DNA from: Clostridiales bacterium UBA1381 | GTDB lineage: Bacteria > Bacillota > Clostridia > UBA1381 | Direction: 5' to 3' | Assembly: GCA_002305435.1 (NCBI GenBank) | Contig: DBQZ01000054.1 | Span: 5,833 to 18,527 of the forward strand | Length of the DNA stretch: 12,695 bases | In this document: positions 1 to 6,460 of the stretch, piece after piece | Position numbering within the stretch: position 1 is the stretch's first letter | How the letters are laid out: each line of letters begins with the position of its first letter | Made by a program: the position numbers and the translations under genes | Notes under the pieces: generated by a model | The model's input: the letters and a program-made list of their open reading frames with translations, nothing else | Database searches by the model: none | What the model was told of the DNA's origin: nothing

Positions 1-785
1 CTGACGCTTATAAGACCGCTGTCCGCCGGGTATCCCGTTTTGGGATCGAGGATGTGGTGGTACCTCTCACCGTTTTCCTCAAAATACCGCTGGTATCCTC
101 CGGAAGTCACAACCGCCTCATCCTCCACCTTAACTGTGCAGAAATATGACGATTCATCCAACGGATCCTGCACTGCCACGGTCCACATTTCCCCGTCCGG
201 TTTTCTGCCAACCGCACGGACATTGCCGCCAAGCGATACTATCCCCGAGGATATACCGTACTCCTCGAATATATCCGCTGCCGCCTCGGACGCATAGCCC
301 TTTGCTATGCCGCCTGCGTCAAGCTTTACCTCCAGCGGCTTTTTTACCACATTCCCGCTCTGTGCTACTTTTTCCCAGCCGACGTTTTCCATTGATGATT
401 CTATTTCCGCTTCCGACGGAACACGGTACTGCCGGTCACGAAATCCCCACAAGTCCCCAAGCGGAGCCATCGTCATATCGAAACTGCCGTCTGTCATATC
501 GCTTATTTCAGCCGCTCGCATAAGCAAATACGAACAGTCCTCCCCTACGGTACACGAGTCGGAATTATTTATCCTGTATATATCGCTGTTTTCATCTCCA
601 CGGTCAAATATCCGCTCAAGATGTCGTATCTCCTCCACCGCTGCATCTGCGGCCTCGTCCGCCCCATTTCCGTATGCCCGAATATCCATCACCGTATCCA
701 TTGCAAATATCGACCGCTCAGCAGCCTGCTGCCCGCATCCGCAAAGACATAATACCGCTGCTGTCAAAATAATAAAGTATCTCAA
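1..785 (-). CDS. apbE: FAD:protein FMN transferase (ApbE family lipoprotein), partial at the window edge
   Basis: ApbE transfers FMN from FAD to a Thr/Ser of target flavoproteins outside the membrane, for example Rnf/Nqr subunits and extracellular electron-transfer proteins. I translated the minus strand to the left edge: 261 codons, C-terminus missing. Family motifs are present: DAGGIAKGYA (about residues 156-165), SLGGN (184-188), TSGGYQR (227-233) and HHILDPKTGYPA (243-254). The distal part expected to complete the metal/active site lies outside the window. I chose a TTG start at 785: GGAGG lies 8 nt upstream (798-794), the TTG overlaps the TGA stop of the upstream gene as TTGA, and the N-terminus becomes a clean lipoprotein signal, MRYFIILTAAVLCLCG then Cys17. 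An in-frame ATG at 800 has a weaker ribosome site and would add Glu residues before the signal. Function is firm; the start is inferred. Confidence 0.93.
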   Translation of the reverse strand, partial: MRYFIILTAAVLCLCGCGQQAAERSIFAMDTVMDIRAYGNGADEAADAAVEEIRHLERIFDRGDENSDIYRINNSDSCTVGEDCSYLLMRAAEISDMTDGSFDMTMAPLGDLWGFRDRQYRVPSEAEIESSMENVGWEKVAQSGNVVKKPLEVKLDAGGIAKGYASEAAADIFEEYGISSGIVSLGGNVRAVGRKPDGEMWTVAVQDPLDESSYFCTVKVEDEAVVTSGGYQRYFEENGERYHHILDPKTGYPADSGLISV

Positions 786-1276
786 ACGTTCGGCCTCCAT
801 TTCTTCACCACTGCCTGAGCCGCTACCCCTGTAAATACTCCGGTAATTATCCCCGAAATCACCAAAAGCGGAAAATAGTAAAACACCTCTAAAGTTCTCG
901 TAAAGAGATATGCCATAGCTATCTGTCCCGCATTATGAGATATTGCCCCGAAAACACTCACCACCCACAGCCTTTCATCGCCGAGCAAACGAAACATAAT
1001 CGCCATAACAAAAAAGCACAATACCCCGCCGGCAAAGCTGTAGAAAAATACCGTGGGCAAGCCGGAGAAAATGCTTCCAAGCGTTATCCTGAGTATAAGC
1101 ACCAAAAATGCTTCTTTCCTGCCATACCATACCATTACAATTAGTGTGATTATATTTGCAAGCCCGAGCTTTACCCCCGGTATCGGCACAAGCGGCGGCA
1201 GCTGAGCCTCTATGATAAATATCACCAACGCTATGCCTAATAACATAGCCAGCGCTGTCAGCTTCCTCGTACTCAT
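782..1276 (-). CDS. Gx transporter family / heptaprenyl diphosphate synthase component I-like membrane protein
   Basis: A 164-residue, very hydrophobic protein with about five membrane segments. The N-terminal part contains EAQLPPLVPIPGVKLGLAN, typical of the family named heptaprenyl diphosphate synthase component I (also Gx transporter family); ISHNAGQ follows near the middle. Its biochemical role is not settled: the name suggests isoprenoid/quinone synthesis, while the sequence resembles a small integral membrane transporter component. The ATG at 1276 is preceded by GGGAGGGA. A consensus promoter lies upstream, and the stop overlaps the proposed apbE start, so the two are probably one transcript with coupled translation. 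Pairing with ApbE suggests a link to membrane flavoprotein or quinone electron transfer; that link is inference from context. Confidence 0.88.
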   Translation of the reverse strand: MSTRKLTALAMLLGIALVIFIIEAQLPPLVPIPGVKLGLANIITLIVMVWYGRKEAFLVLILRITLGSIFSGLPTVFFYSFAGGVLCFFVMAIMFRLLGDERLWVVSVFGAISHNAGQIAMAYLFTRTLEVFYYFPLLVISGIITGVFTGVAAQAVVKKWRPNV

Positions 1277-1325
1277 TCTATCCCTCCCTGCGCCGTTTAA
1301 CGGTTATAATTGCTCGCTGTCACAT

Positions 1326-1355
1326 ATTATACTCTGATTTTATCATTTTTGTCAA
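1326..1355 (-). promoter_or_regulatory. Consensus sigma-A promoter for the Gx-transporter/apbE operon
   Basis: On the minus strand a perfect -35 TTGACA (1355-1350) and a perfect -10 TATAAT (1331-1326) are separated by 18 nt. The expected transcript start is near 1319, leaving a leader of about 43 nt to the ATG at 1276. It lies just downstream of the terminator of the preceding HD gene, which fits an independent transcription unit. Confidence 0.8.
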
Positions 1356-1374
1356 GTCCGGCCGAAAAAAGCGC

Positions 1375-1407
1375 AAAAAAAATACAGAGCCCCTCCGGAG
1401 CCCCGTA
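1375..1407 (-). terminator. Rho-independent terminator after the HD-domain gene
   Basis: On the minus strand ACGGGGCTCC pairs with GGGGCTCTGT around a three-base GGA loop. This gives about 10 bp including several G-U wobbles, followed at once by A and eight T (1382-1375). It lies 12 nt past the HD gene's stop codon. Confidence 0.75.
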
Positions 1408-1419
1408 CAGTAATCCTTC

Positions 1420-1947
1420 TTAAGCAAACGCCGGCCGCATTCTTGCAAAAAGCGGCTGGAATTTATCCGCAACACAAAGCAGCATTTCCCTGGTAGCAAC
1501 TATTTTATCACAATACGTCACTATCCAGCCCTCCTTATACCTTGGCACCATCGGCACGAGCGGGAACATATGCTTTTTTATTGCATCCCGCTGGCGGTCC
1601 GTAAGCTCAAAGTGGAACGATGCGTTTTTGGCTGCTGAAAATCCATGTTCAAAAAGATGCGAATGCCAGATGCGTTTTAATCCTCTGTACTTAATGTTGT
1701 CAGGTTTTCCGTCACGCCAGTCATATCCCACAAAATCATGCAAAAGAGCCGCTCTTGTTATAGACTCGGTATCCTCCTCCGACAGCTCGAGCCGTTTTGC
1801 TATTCTGTAGGCAAAATGCGCAGTCGCCACGCTGTGAGTGTATACATTATTATTTTTTCCGTGATGTATGATGTTTCTGGTCTTTTGAAATTCAGGATGG
1901 TTTATAATATCCTGAATCATGACTACAAATTCTCTGTTGACCGCCAA
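1420..1947 (-). CDS. HD-domain protein (putative metal-dependent phosphohydrolase)
   Basis: A protein of about 175 residues with the HD-superfamily metal-site pattern: His38 (VYTHSVATAHFA), His70-Asp71 (ALLHDF), histidines near 101 and 126, and Asp147 (YCDKIVA). Such proteins usually hydrolyse phosphate esters of nucleotides or related compounds; the substrate cannot be read from sequence. The frame opens with a GTG at 1956, but I prefer the TTG at 1947: the GTG lies inside AGAGGTGAT, an excellent Shine-Dalgarno sequence 6 nt before the TTG, and the promoter would put the transcript start only about 5 nt before the GTG. The gene has its own promoter and terminator, so it is probably monocistronic. 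It is distinct from the second HD gene at 8367-9038. Confidence 0.85.
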   Translation of the reverse strand: MAVNREFVVMIQDIINHPEFQKTRNIIHHGKNNNVYTHSVATAHFAYRIAKRLELSEEDTESITRAALLHDFVGYDWRDGKPDNIKYRGLKRIWHSHLFEHGFSAAKNASFHFELTDRQRDAIKKHMFPLVPMVPRYKEGWIVTYCDKIVATREMLLCVADKFQPLFARMRPAFA

Positions 1948-1967
1948 ATCAATCACCTCTGTAATTG

Positions 1968-1996
1968 ATTATACTCCGCTAACCCGAATTTGTCAA
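1968..1996 (-). promoter_or_regulatory. Consensus promoter for the HD gene with a very short leader
   Basis: Minus-strand TTGACA (1996-1991), a 17-nt spacer and TATAAT (1973-1968) match sigma-A consensus at all twelve positions. The expected start is near 1961, giving a leader of about 14 nt to the TTG start at 1947, just enough for the Shine-Dalgarno sequence. Confidence 0.78.
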
Positions 1997-2037
1997 GTGT
2001 AATATCTTCCTAAATCACGGAGATTTTTTATACAGTT

Positions 2038-2319
2038 TTAATGCACATTTTGGCGATTGGCTCTTACTCCCCAAAACCGCCTTGACATAAGCCCTGCAGC
2101 CTTTAATATTTCCTCCGAGCCGCTCGTTACCATAATCTCTGCAAACGGCCAGGCCGCCGCCATACGCCGGAGCCTGTATTCAAGCTCTGCACTACCGCAG
2201 GCTGTTATCTCTATCCGCCCGGGTCCAGTTTTTAACCATCTTTCATACCGCCTGTTTTGGATAAACACAAACAGTCCGCATAAAAAAACGAATAACGCAA
2301 AAATCAGCACAATTGCCAT
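2038..2319 (-). CDS. Small single-pass membrane protein, function unknown
   Basis: Encodes 93 residues. Residues 2-20 are strongly hydrophobic (AIVLIFALFVFLCGLFVFI), followed by a basic juncture (QNRRYERWLK), so one N-terminal membrane anchor with a cytoplasmic remainder is likely. The soluble part has alternating strand/helix character (RIEITACGSAELEYRLRRMA, then AEIMVTSGSEEILKAAG), suggestive of a small alpha/beta fold, but I recognise no family. The ATG at 2319 has a rich GGGAGGGGAGGGG leader 7-8 nt upstream, which supports real translation. It is divergent from the aconitase operon. No terminator is visible between it and the HD gene downstream. It could be a fast-evolving lineage-specific gene. 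Confidence 0.6.
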   Translation of the reverse strand: MAIVLIFALFVFLCGLFVFIQNRRYERWLKTGPGRIEITACGSAELEYRLRRMAAAWPFAEIMVTSGSEEILKAAGLMSRRFWGVRANRQNVH

Positions 2320-2421
2320 TAACAGCCCCTCCCCTCCCGCAGATTTTATATAAATATAATATTCATACAGGTCAGATTTGGTGAATTATACAGTATTCTG
2401 TTTTATATCCATCTAAACACC

Positions 2422-2450
2422 TTGACAAACCACGATATTTTGTATAAAAT
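2422..2450 (+). promoter_or_regulatory. Promoter of the aconitase-isocitrate dehydrogenase operon
   Basis: A perfect -35 TTGACA (2422-2427) and a -10 TAAAAT (2445-2450) lie 17 nt apart; a TATAAA at 2443 is a second reading with a 15-nt spacer. Transcription should begin near 2457, giving a leader of about 65 nt before the ATG at 2522. The direct repeat GTATAA (2442-2447 and 2455-2460) spans the -10 and the start point. Confidence 0.68.
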
Positions 2451-2468
2451 AGGTGTATAAAAATCTCA

Positions 2469-2494
2469 GCTGCATTCTTTATTATAATTGCAGC
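2469..2494 (+). repeat. Short inverted repeat in the acn leader
   Basis: GCTGCA (2469-2474) and TGCAGC (2489-2494) are perfect complements around a 14-nt AT-rich loop in the untranslated leader of aconitase. No T-run follows, so it is not a terminator. It could stabilise the leader or be an operator half-site pair; it resembles no riboswitch I know. Confidence 0.4.
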
Positions 2495-2521
2495 CGGAAA
2501 TCTTTCAACGGAGGTAATCAA

Positions 2522-4450
2522 ATGGGACTGACATTAACAGAAAAAATTCTGTCCAATCATCTCGTCGAGGGTGAAATGGTCAAGGGTCAGGAAATCGGTA
2601 TCAGAATCGACCAGACTCTTACACAGGACGCCACCGGCACAATGGCTTATCTTGAGTTCGAGGCTATGGGCGTACCCAGAGTCAAGACTGAGAAAAGCGT
2701 GGCTTATATAGACCACAACACTCTCCAGAGCGGTTTTGAAAACGCCGACGACCACCGTTTTATCGGCAGCGTCTGCAAAAAACACGGCATATATTTCTCA
2801 CGCCCCGGCAATGGTATCTGCCATCAGGTGCATCTTGAGAGATTCGGCATACCCGGAAAAACTCTTATCGGCTCCGACAGCCATACGCCCACAGGCGGCG
2901 GCATCGGAATGATCGCCATCGGCGCAGGCGGCATGGACGTAGCAGTCGCTATGGGCGGCGGCACGTACTACATCACCTGCCCCAAAATCGTAAAAGTAGA
3001 GCTCACCGGAAAACTCAGCCCGTGGGTAGCCGCTAAGGATGTTATCCTTGAGGTTTTAAGACGGCTTTCCGTAAAAGGCGGCGTTGGCAAGGTAATAGAA
3101 TACTGCGGCAAAGGCGTAAAGACGCTTTCAGTACCTGAGCGTGCCACAATAACAAACATGGGTGCAGAGCTTGGCGCTACGACCTCTATCTTCCCGTCTG
3201 ACGAAATCACCCGCCAGTTCCTTAAGGCTCAGGGCAGAGAATCCGACTATACACCGCTGTCTGCAGATGAGGACGCTGTATATGACGAGATCGTAGAAAT
3301 AGACCTGTCCGCTCTTGAACCGCTGGCTGCCTGTCCGCATTCTCCGGACAACGTAAAGTCCGTAAACGAGATCGGATCTATGAAGATAGATCAGGTCTGC
3401 ATCGGTTCCTGCACAAACTCCTCGCTGCTTGATATGCTTAAGGTTGCATACATTCTAAAGGGTAAGACGGTTCATCCGGACGTATCGCTTTCAATCGCTC
3501 CCGGTTCAAAGCAAGTTCTGAATATGCTTGCTAAAAACGGCGCTCTTTCGACAATGATAGACTCAGGCGCACGTATCCTCGAAAGCGCCTGCGGCCCCTG
3601 CATCGGCATGGGACAGTCGCCCAACTCCGGCGGTATTTCGCTTCGTACGTTCAACCGTAACTTTGAAGGCCGTTCAGGCACCAAGGACGGTCAGATATAC
3701 CTCGTTTCCCCGGAGGTTGCAGCCGCTTCGGCAATTACCGGCGTGCTTACAGACCCCCGCACTCTCGGCGAAATGCCTGAGTTCAAACTGCCTGAGGTAT
3801 TCGACATAAATGATAACATGGTAGTAGCTCCCGTTCCCGAAGAGGAAATGGACAGTGTTGAGGTATTGAGAGGTCCCAACATAAAGCCGTTCCCGGTATC
3901 GGAGCCGCTTGCTGAAACGATAGACGCAAAATGCAGCCTCAAAGTCGGCGACAATATCACAACAGACCATATAATGCCTGCCGGCGCAAAAATACTGCCG
4001 CTGCGCTCGAATATCCCAGCTATATCCAAGTTCTGTTTCGCTGTATGTGATGCAGACTTCCACGACCGTGCGCTTGAGCTCGGCAAGAGCATTATTGTCG
4101 GCGGTTCAAACTACGGCCAGGGCTCATCAAGAGAACACGCAGCCCTTGCACCGCTGTATCTGGGCGTAAAGGCGGTTATAACAAAATCGTTCGCCCGTAT
4201 TCACATGGCAAACCTGATAAACGCCGGTATCGTTCCGCTTACATTCGAGAACGAGGCCGACTATGACCGTATAGACCAGATGGACGAGCTGGTAATAGAA
4301 AATATTAAAGATCAGCTCCCCTCAGGCACGGTTCGTGTGAAGGATGTTACCAAGGGCTTTGAGTTTAACACGACAGTAAGCCTTTCCCAGCGTCAGCGTG
4401 AAATGCTGATTGCCGGCGGACTTTTGAATTATACAAAAAATAAGGCGTGA
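2522..4450 (+). CDS. acn: Aconitate hydratase (aconitase)
   Basis: Converts citrate to isocitrate via cis-aconitate with a [4Fe-4S] cluster, in the cytosol. The 642-residue product matches the shorter bacterial/archaeal aconitase form, not the roughly 900-residue AcnA. Visible landmarks are SDSHT with a glycine-rich follow-on (around residues 120-145), cluster ligands Cys297 (in CIGSCTN) and Cys357/Cys360 (ACGPCIGMG), and the catalytic-serine swivel-domain motif GQGSSREHAA (Ser535, Ser536, Arg537). The ATG at 2522 was chosen because GGAGGTAATC precedes it by about 6 nt; the open frame extends upstream to 2453, but that part is leader with no conserved residues. Isocitrate dehydrogenase begins 26 nt after the stop, so the pair forms the citrate-to-2-oxoglutarate route, probably for glutamate synthesis in an anaerobe. 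Confidence 0.97.
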   Translation: MGLTLTEKILSNHLVEGEMVKGQEIGIRIDQTLTQDATGTMAYLEFEAMGVPRVKTEKSVAYIDHNTLQSGFENADDHRFIGSVCKKHGIYFSRPGNGICHQVHLERFGIPGKTLIGSDSHTPTGGGIGMIAIGAGGMDVAVAMGGGTYYITCPKIVKVELTGKLSPWVAAKDVILEVLRRLSVKGGVGKVIEYCGKGVKTLSVPERATITNMGAELGATTSIFPSDEITRQFLKAQGRESDYTPLSADEDAVYDEIVEIDLSALEPLAACPHSPDNVKSVNEIGSMKIDQVCIGSCTNSSLLDMLKVAYILKGKTVHPDVSLSIAPGSKQVLNMLAKNGALSTMIDSGARILESACGPCIGMGQSPNSGGISLRTFNRNFEGRSGTKDGQIYLVSPEVAAASAITGVLTDPRTLGEMPEFKLPEVFDINDNMVVAPVPEEEMDSVEVLRGPNIKPFPVSEPLAETIDAKCSLKVGDNITTDHIMPAGAKILPLRSNIPAISKFCFAVCDADFHDRALELGKSIIVGGSNYGQGSSREHAALAPLYLGVKAVITKSFARIHMANLINAGIVPLTFENEADYDRIDQMDELVIENIKDQLPSGTVRVKDVTKGFEFNTTVSLSQRQREMLIAGGLLNYTKNKA

Positions 4451-4476
4451 GCCTTAACTACAAGGAGGTAATCCCC

Positions 4477-5643
4477 ATGGCATATGATGCTGACATCCAG
4501 GCCGCACTGGACAAATTTGCGGAGGTCCTCAAGGATCAAAAGGCAAGAGTGGAAAGAATGAAGCAGGAAAAGGATTTCATCGACTATTCCGCCCTTGACC
4601 AGATAGTAATAGGCGTATGCGGCGGCGACGGCATAGGCCCCGCTATAACGCACGAAGCTCAGAGAATTCTGGAATTCCTCTTAAAGGATGAGGTTGAAAA
4701 GGGCAAGGTATCGTTTAAGGTTATAGACGGCCTTACCATCGAAAACCGTGTAAAGGCAAATAAGCCTATTCCCGACGACGTACTTGCTGAGCTTAAGCAG
4801 TGCCACGTTATATTAAAGGGCCCCACAACCACTCCCAGAGCCGGAGATCCCTGGCCGAACATCGAAAGCGCCAATGTTGCTATGAGAAAAGAGCTTGACC
4901 TTTTCGCCAATGTTCGCCCCGTAAAGGTTCCCGAACAGGGCATAGACTGGACGTTCTACCGTGAAAATACCGAAGGCGGCTACGCTGTAGGCTCCAAGGG
5001 CGTACACGTAAACGACGACCTTGCGATAGATTTCACCGTTGCTACCACCGAAGGCTCCGAGAGAATCGCCCGTGCAGCCTTTGAATATGCTAAGAAGAAC
5101 GGCAAAACACGTGTAACCTGCGTTACAAAGGCTAACGTTATAAAGACAACCGACGGTAAATTCCTCAAGATCTGCCAGGAAGTAGCCAAGGATTATCCAG
5201 GCATCGAGCTTGACGACTGGTACATCGATATTATGACAGCCAAACTCGTTGACCCCAAAAGACGCACACAGTTCCAGGTACTCGTTCTTCCCAACCTCTA
5301 CGGCGATATTCTCACCGACGAAGCCGCAGAATTCCAGGGCGGCGTAGGAACTGCCGGAAGCGCTAACATCGGCAAAAAGTACGCTATGTTCGAGGCCATC
5401 CACGGCAGCGCTCCGAGAATGGTTACCGAGGGTCGTGCGCAGTATGCTGATCCTTGCTCGATAATCCGTGCCGGAGTTATGCTTCTGTCACACATCGGTT
5501 ATCAAGAGCAGGCTGATAAGCTGGAAAAAGCTCTTGACAAGTGTATGTTCACTGAAAAGAAGCTCGTAATAACTGGTCGTGATACCGGATGCACAGGCGC
5601 CGAATTTGCCGATTACGTGATGGAAACAATTCAGAATATGTAA
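4477..5643 (+). CDS. icd: Isocitrate dehydrogenase (isocitrate/isopropylmalate dehydrogenase family)
   Basis: Oxidatively decarboxylates isocitrate to 2-oxoglutarate with NAD or NADP. The product has 388 residues. Isocitrate-type substrate residues are visible: Ser131, Asn133 and Arg137 in SANVAMR, Arg147 (NVRPVK), Arg162 and Tyr169 (YRENTEGGYA), Lys218 (TKANV), and metal ligands Asp277 and Asp281 (NLYGDILTDEAA). The cofactor loop reads HGSAPRM (309-315). Where E. coli NADP enzyme has Lys-Tyr and many NAD enzymes have Asp-Ile, this has Arg-Met, so cofactor choice is uncertain. The ATG at 4477 is preceded by AAGGAGGT at good spacing; an in-frame GTG at 4447 would overlap the acn stop and lacks a comparable site. 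A strong terminator follows. Confidence 0.93.
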   Translation: MAYDADIQAALDKFAEVLKDQKARVERMKQEKDFIDYSALDQIVIGVCGGDGIGPAITHEAQRILEFLLKDEVEKGKVSFKVIDGLTIENRVKANKPIPDDVLAELKQCHVILKGPTTTPRAGDPWPNIESANVAMRKELDLFANVRPVKVPEQGIDWTFYRENTEGGYAVGSKGVHVNDDLAIDFTVATTEGSERIARAAFEYAKKNGKTRVTCVTKANVIKTTDGKFLKICQEVAKDYPGIELDDWYIDIMTAKLVDPKRRTQFQVLVLPNLYGDILTDEAAEFQGGVGTAGSANIGKKYAMFEAIHGSAPRMVTEGRAQYADPCSIIRAGVMLLSHIGYQEQADKLEKALDKCMFTEKKLVITGRDTGCTGAEFADYVMETIQNM

Positions 5644-5659
5644 AATTATCATCAATTTT

Positions 5660-5701
5660 AGCCGGGATATGAAAAATGTCCCGGCTATTTTTTTCTTTTT
5701 T
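5660..5701 (+). terminator. Rho-independent terminator of the acn-icd operon
   Basis: AGCCGGGA (5660-5667) pairs perfectly with TCCCGGCT (5679-5686) around an 11-nt loop, followed by A and a long T-rich run interrupted by one C. It lies 16 nt beyond the icd stop and separates the operon from rex. Confidence 0.92.
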
Positions 5702-5715
5702 TATGCAATTTACTA

Positions 5716-5744
5716 TGTACAAATCGTAATTTCTGTGCTATAAT
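5716..5744 (+). promoter_or_regulatory. Extended -10 promoter for rex
   Basis: TATAAT (5739-5744) is preceded by TG one base upstream, an extended -10 element, with a weak -35 TGTACA 17 nt before it. The transcript would start near 5751. A partial Rex-like dyad (TTGT, 7 nt, ACAA; 5761-5775) lies just downstream, where a repressor could block transcription. Confidence 0.6.
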
Positions 5745-5813
5745 AAACCTATAATGATCGTTGTATTTCTAACAAAGAGCATATTTTATATACAATAATT
5801 GAGGTGAAAACGC

Positions 5814-6446
5814 ATGAGTGATAATTTGAAGCCGGTACCGGCTGTTGTTATAAAACGATTACCGAGATATTACCGCTATCTGGGCGAACTGATAAAACAG
5901 GGGGTTCCACGCATATCGTCCGCCGCACTCAGCCAGAAGATGGGTGTTACCGCTTCCCAGATACGGCAGGATTTCAATTATTTTGGCGGTTTCGGTCAGC
6001 AGGGCTACGGCTACAACGTAGAACATCTATACACTGCCATAGGCGAGATACTGGGGCTTAACAACGGATATTCCATGATAATAATTGGCGCCGGAAACAT
6101 GGGACGGGCGCTTGCAACGCACGGCACTTTTGAAAAGCGGGGATTCCGCCTTGTCGGGATTTTCGACAACAATCCCGAGCTTGTCGGCAAAGAAATAAAC
6201 GGTATCACCATATGCCATACAGACGAGCTGGAAACCTTCCTTGACAGCGAAAAACCGAAAATAGGCATCCTGACCGTTCCAAAAGCAGCCGCACAATCGC
6301 TTGCGGACATACTTGTAAAGCACGGGGTAGCCGGAATACTGAACTTCTCATATTCCGAGCTTAAGACTCCCGCCGGAGTTTCGGTGGAAAACGTCCACCT
6401 TTCCGATTCGTTAATGACGCTTTCTTATAAAATAAAAGAGAACTGA
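5814..6446 (+). CDS. rex: Redox-sensing transcriptional repressor Rex
   Basis: Rex binds operators near genes for NADH-consuming and fermentative enzymes and releases DNA when NADH is high. The 210-residue length is usual. The N-terminal winged helix (about residues 10-70) contains RISSAALSQKMGVTASQIRQ and FNYFGGFGQQGYGY, the conserved Rex recognition/wing region. The Rossmann fold follows with GAGNMG (92-97) and the NAD-binding acidic residue in IFDNNPELVG (Asp118). The ATG at 5814 has GAGGTG upstream at good spacing. A P-loop/Asp23-like fusion gene starts 14 nt after the stop, so both are likely on one transcript. Self-regulation is possible, but the operator match is imperfect. Confidence 0.97.
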   Translation: MSDNLKPVPAVVIKRLPRYYRYLGELIKQGVPRISSAALSQKMGVTASQIRQDFNYFGGFGQQGYGYNVEHLYTAIGEILGLNNGYSMIIIGAGNMGRALATHGTFEKRGFRLVGIFDNNPELVGKEINGITICHTDELETFLDSEKPKIGILTVPKAAAQSLADILVKHGVAGILNFSYSELKTPAGVSVENVHLSDSLMTLSYKIKEN

Positions 6447-6460
6447 GGAGTGTGAGATAT

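Noticed and set aside
307..834. Plus-strand 175-codon frame at the left end
   Set aside because: It is the complement of apbE, whose motifs are clear on the minus strand.
2453..2521. Upstream in-frame extension of aconitase
   Set aside because: It begins at a GTG beside the -10 element with no ribosome site; GGAGGTAATC sits at the right spacing for the ATG at 2522, and the extension has no aconitase-like residues.
2457..2521. Riboswitch or attenuator in the acn leader
   Set aside because: The leader is only about 65 nt with one 6-bp dyad, no T-run and no motif of a known riboswitch class.
4813..5403. A 196-codon open frame antisense to icd (and others antisense to acn)
   Set aside because: Shadow frames caused by codon bias on the true strand; no ribosome sites and no recognisable domains.
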